A stretch of 64,000 nucleotides of DNA from Brevundimonas variabilis (GTDB taxonomy: Bacteria > Pseudomonadota > Alphaproteobacteria > Caulobacterales > Caulobacteraceae). Shown here in pieces: positions 63,542 through 64,000 of the stretch. Position 1 is the stretch's first letter, and each line of letters starts with the position of its first letter. The translations under genes were made by a program, and so were the position numbers. Location of the stretch: assembly GCF_014199945.1 (NCBI RefSeq), contig NZ_JACHOR010000004.1, positions 62,001 to 126,000 on the forward strand, read 5' to 3'. A model generated the notes under the pieces. That model did no database searches, had not been told where the DNA came from, and saw only the letters and a list, made by a program, of their open reading frames with translations.

Positions 63542-64000
63542 TTCGCGGCGGTCGGCGACAGAATCAACAGGCCCCGAAACGCGGCGCTCCGGCTGGGGCG
63601 TCGCGCGGCGGGCCCCGCAATGCTCCGGCGACGCCTGCCAAGGTCGCCGCGCTCGGCAAGCTGGATCTGTCGCCCCGCGCCGTCATGATCGCCCTGTTCT
63701 CGGGCGTCGTCGTGCTGGGCATCGTCCTGGCCACGGGGGCCCGCGCGGACCGCATCGGCGCATCCGTTGACCAGGGTATTGCCTCGGTGGCTTCGGGGCT
63801 GGGTCTGACGCTGGACCGCGTCCACATCACCGGTGCCTCCGCCGAAGCCACGCCCTCGATCCGCCGCGCGCTGCAGGTTCGCGCCGGCCAGCCGATCACG
63901 ACCCTTGATCTCGCGGCCATCCAGGCCCGGGTCCAGTCGGTCGGCTGGGTCGAGTCGGCCCGCGTCGTGCGTCTGCTGCCGGATACCCTGATCGTCGAGG
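63529..64000 (+). CDS. ftsQ: Cell division protein FtsQ (partial, N-terminal part)
   Basis: Bitopic divisome protein; 157 residues are visible before the right edge. Basic, Pro/Ala/Gly-rich cytoplasmic tail (1-50), one membrane helix (about 52-70, VMIALFSGVVVLGIVLAT), then the POTRA domain beginning GLTLDRVHITGASAEATPSIRRALQVRAGQPITTLDL and VGWVESARVVRLLPDTLIVE, the standard FtsQ/DivIB pattern. It overlaps the end of ddl in another frame. ftsA and ftsZ would be expected beyond the window. Confidence 0.94.
   Translation, partial: MPAVVRGGRRQNQQAPKRGAPAGASRGGPRNAPATPAKVAALGKLDLSPRAVMIALFSGVVVLGIVLATGARADRIGASVDQGIASVASGLGLTLDRVHITGASAEATPSIRRALQVRAGQPITTLDLAAIQARVQSVGWVESARVVRLLPDTLIVE

Overview
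The window is a GC-rich (roughly two-thirds G+C) alphaproteobacterial chromosome segment. A CcrM-type GANTC adenine methyltransferase with a CtrA-like box and a GANTC site in its promoter points to Caulobacterales, probably Brevundimonas or a close relative; the genus is an inference. I see no phage, insertion sequence, CRISPR array, rRNA or tRNA. Most of the window is biosynthetic core with small accessory insertions.

Layout. 1-3.8 kb: partial TonB receptor, a Mur ligase (Mpl-like) and a divergent LD-carboxypeptidase (murein recycling). 3.8-10.8 kb: a homoserine branch-point locus, with metX-metB on the minus strand behind a SAM-I (S-box) riboswitch and, divergently, a threonine leader peptide plus attenuator ahead of an ACT-less aspartokinase-homoserine dehydrogenase and thrB; thrC is convergent. 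10.9-14.2 kb: a Tat-exported two-lobed aspartic protease and proBA. 14.5-25.4 kb: zinc peptidase, serine hydrolase, flavoprotein, Gre-like factor, a GAF/Fis regulator with an aldehyde dehydrogenase and DUF779 partner, two DUF2939 proteins, a DUF885 protein. 25.5-32.8 kb: gltD-gltB-amtB for ammonium assimilation. 33-39.6 kb: an RND efflux operon with a divergent TetR regulator. 39.7-49.5 kb: ilvD-ilvC-ilvG-ilvM-leuA-leuC-leuD-leuB behind a leucine-rich leader peptide and attenuator. 49.7-51.9 kb: a second amtB and a TorF-type porin. 51.9-58.9 kb: glycogen-debranching-like enzyme with a GT4 glycosyltransferase, an ABC exporter, ccrM. 59-64 kb: murC-murB-(toxin-antitoxin)-ddl-ftsQ, part of the division and cell-wall cluster.

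The strongest theme is RNA control of amino-acid synthesis. Three leader regions (SAM-I aptamer; Thr attenuator; Leu/Val/Ile attenuator) can be read directly, the two attenuators with terminator and competing antiterminator arms. The enzymes behind the two attenuators are stripped of allosteric parts: no ACT linker in the aspartokinase fusion, no C-terminal regulatory domain in LeuA, and a 90-residue IlvM-type acetolactate synthase subunit. This suggests that leader RNAs substitute for feedback inhibition.

Four families of palindromic intergenic repeats are scattered through the window, several of them inside operons (gltD/gltB, leuA/leuC, leuC/leuD, murC/murB). In the murC-murB gap one family has been tandemly duplicated together with the tail of murC.
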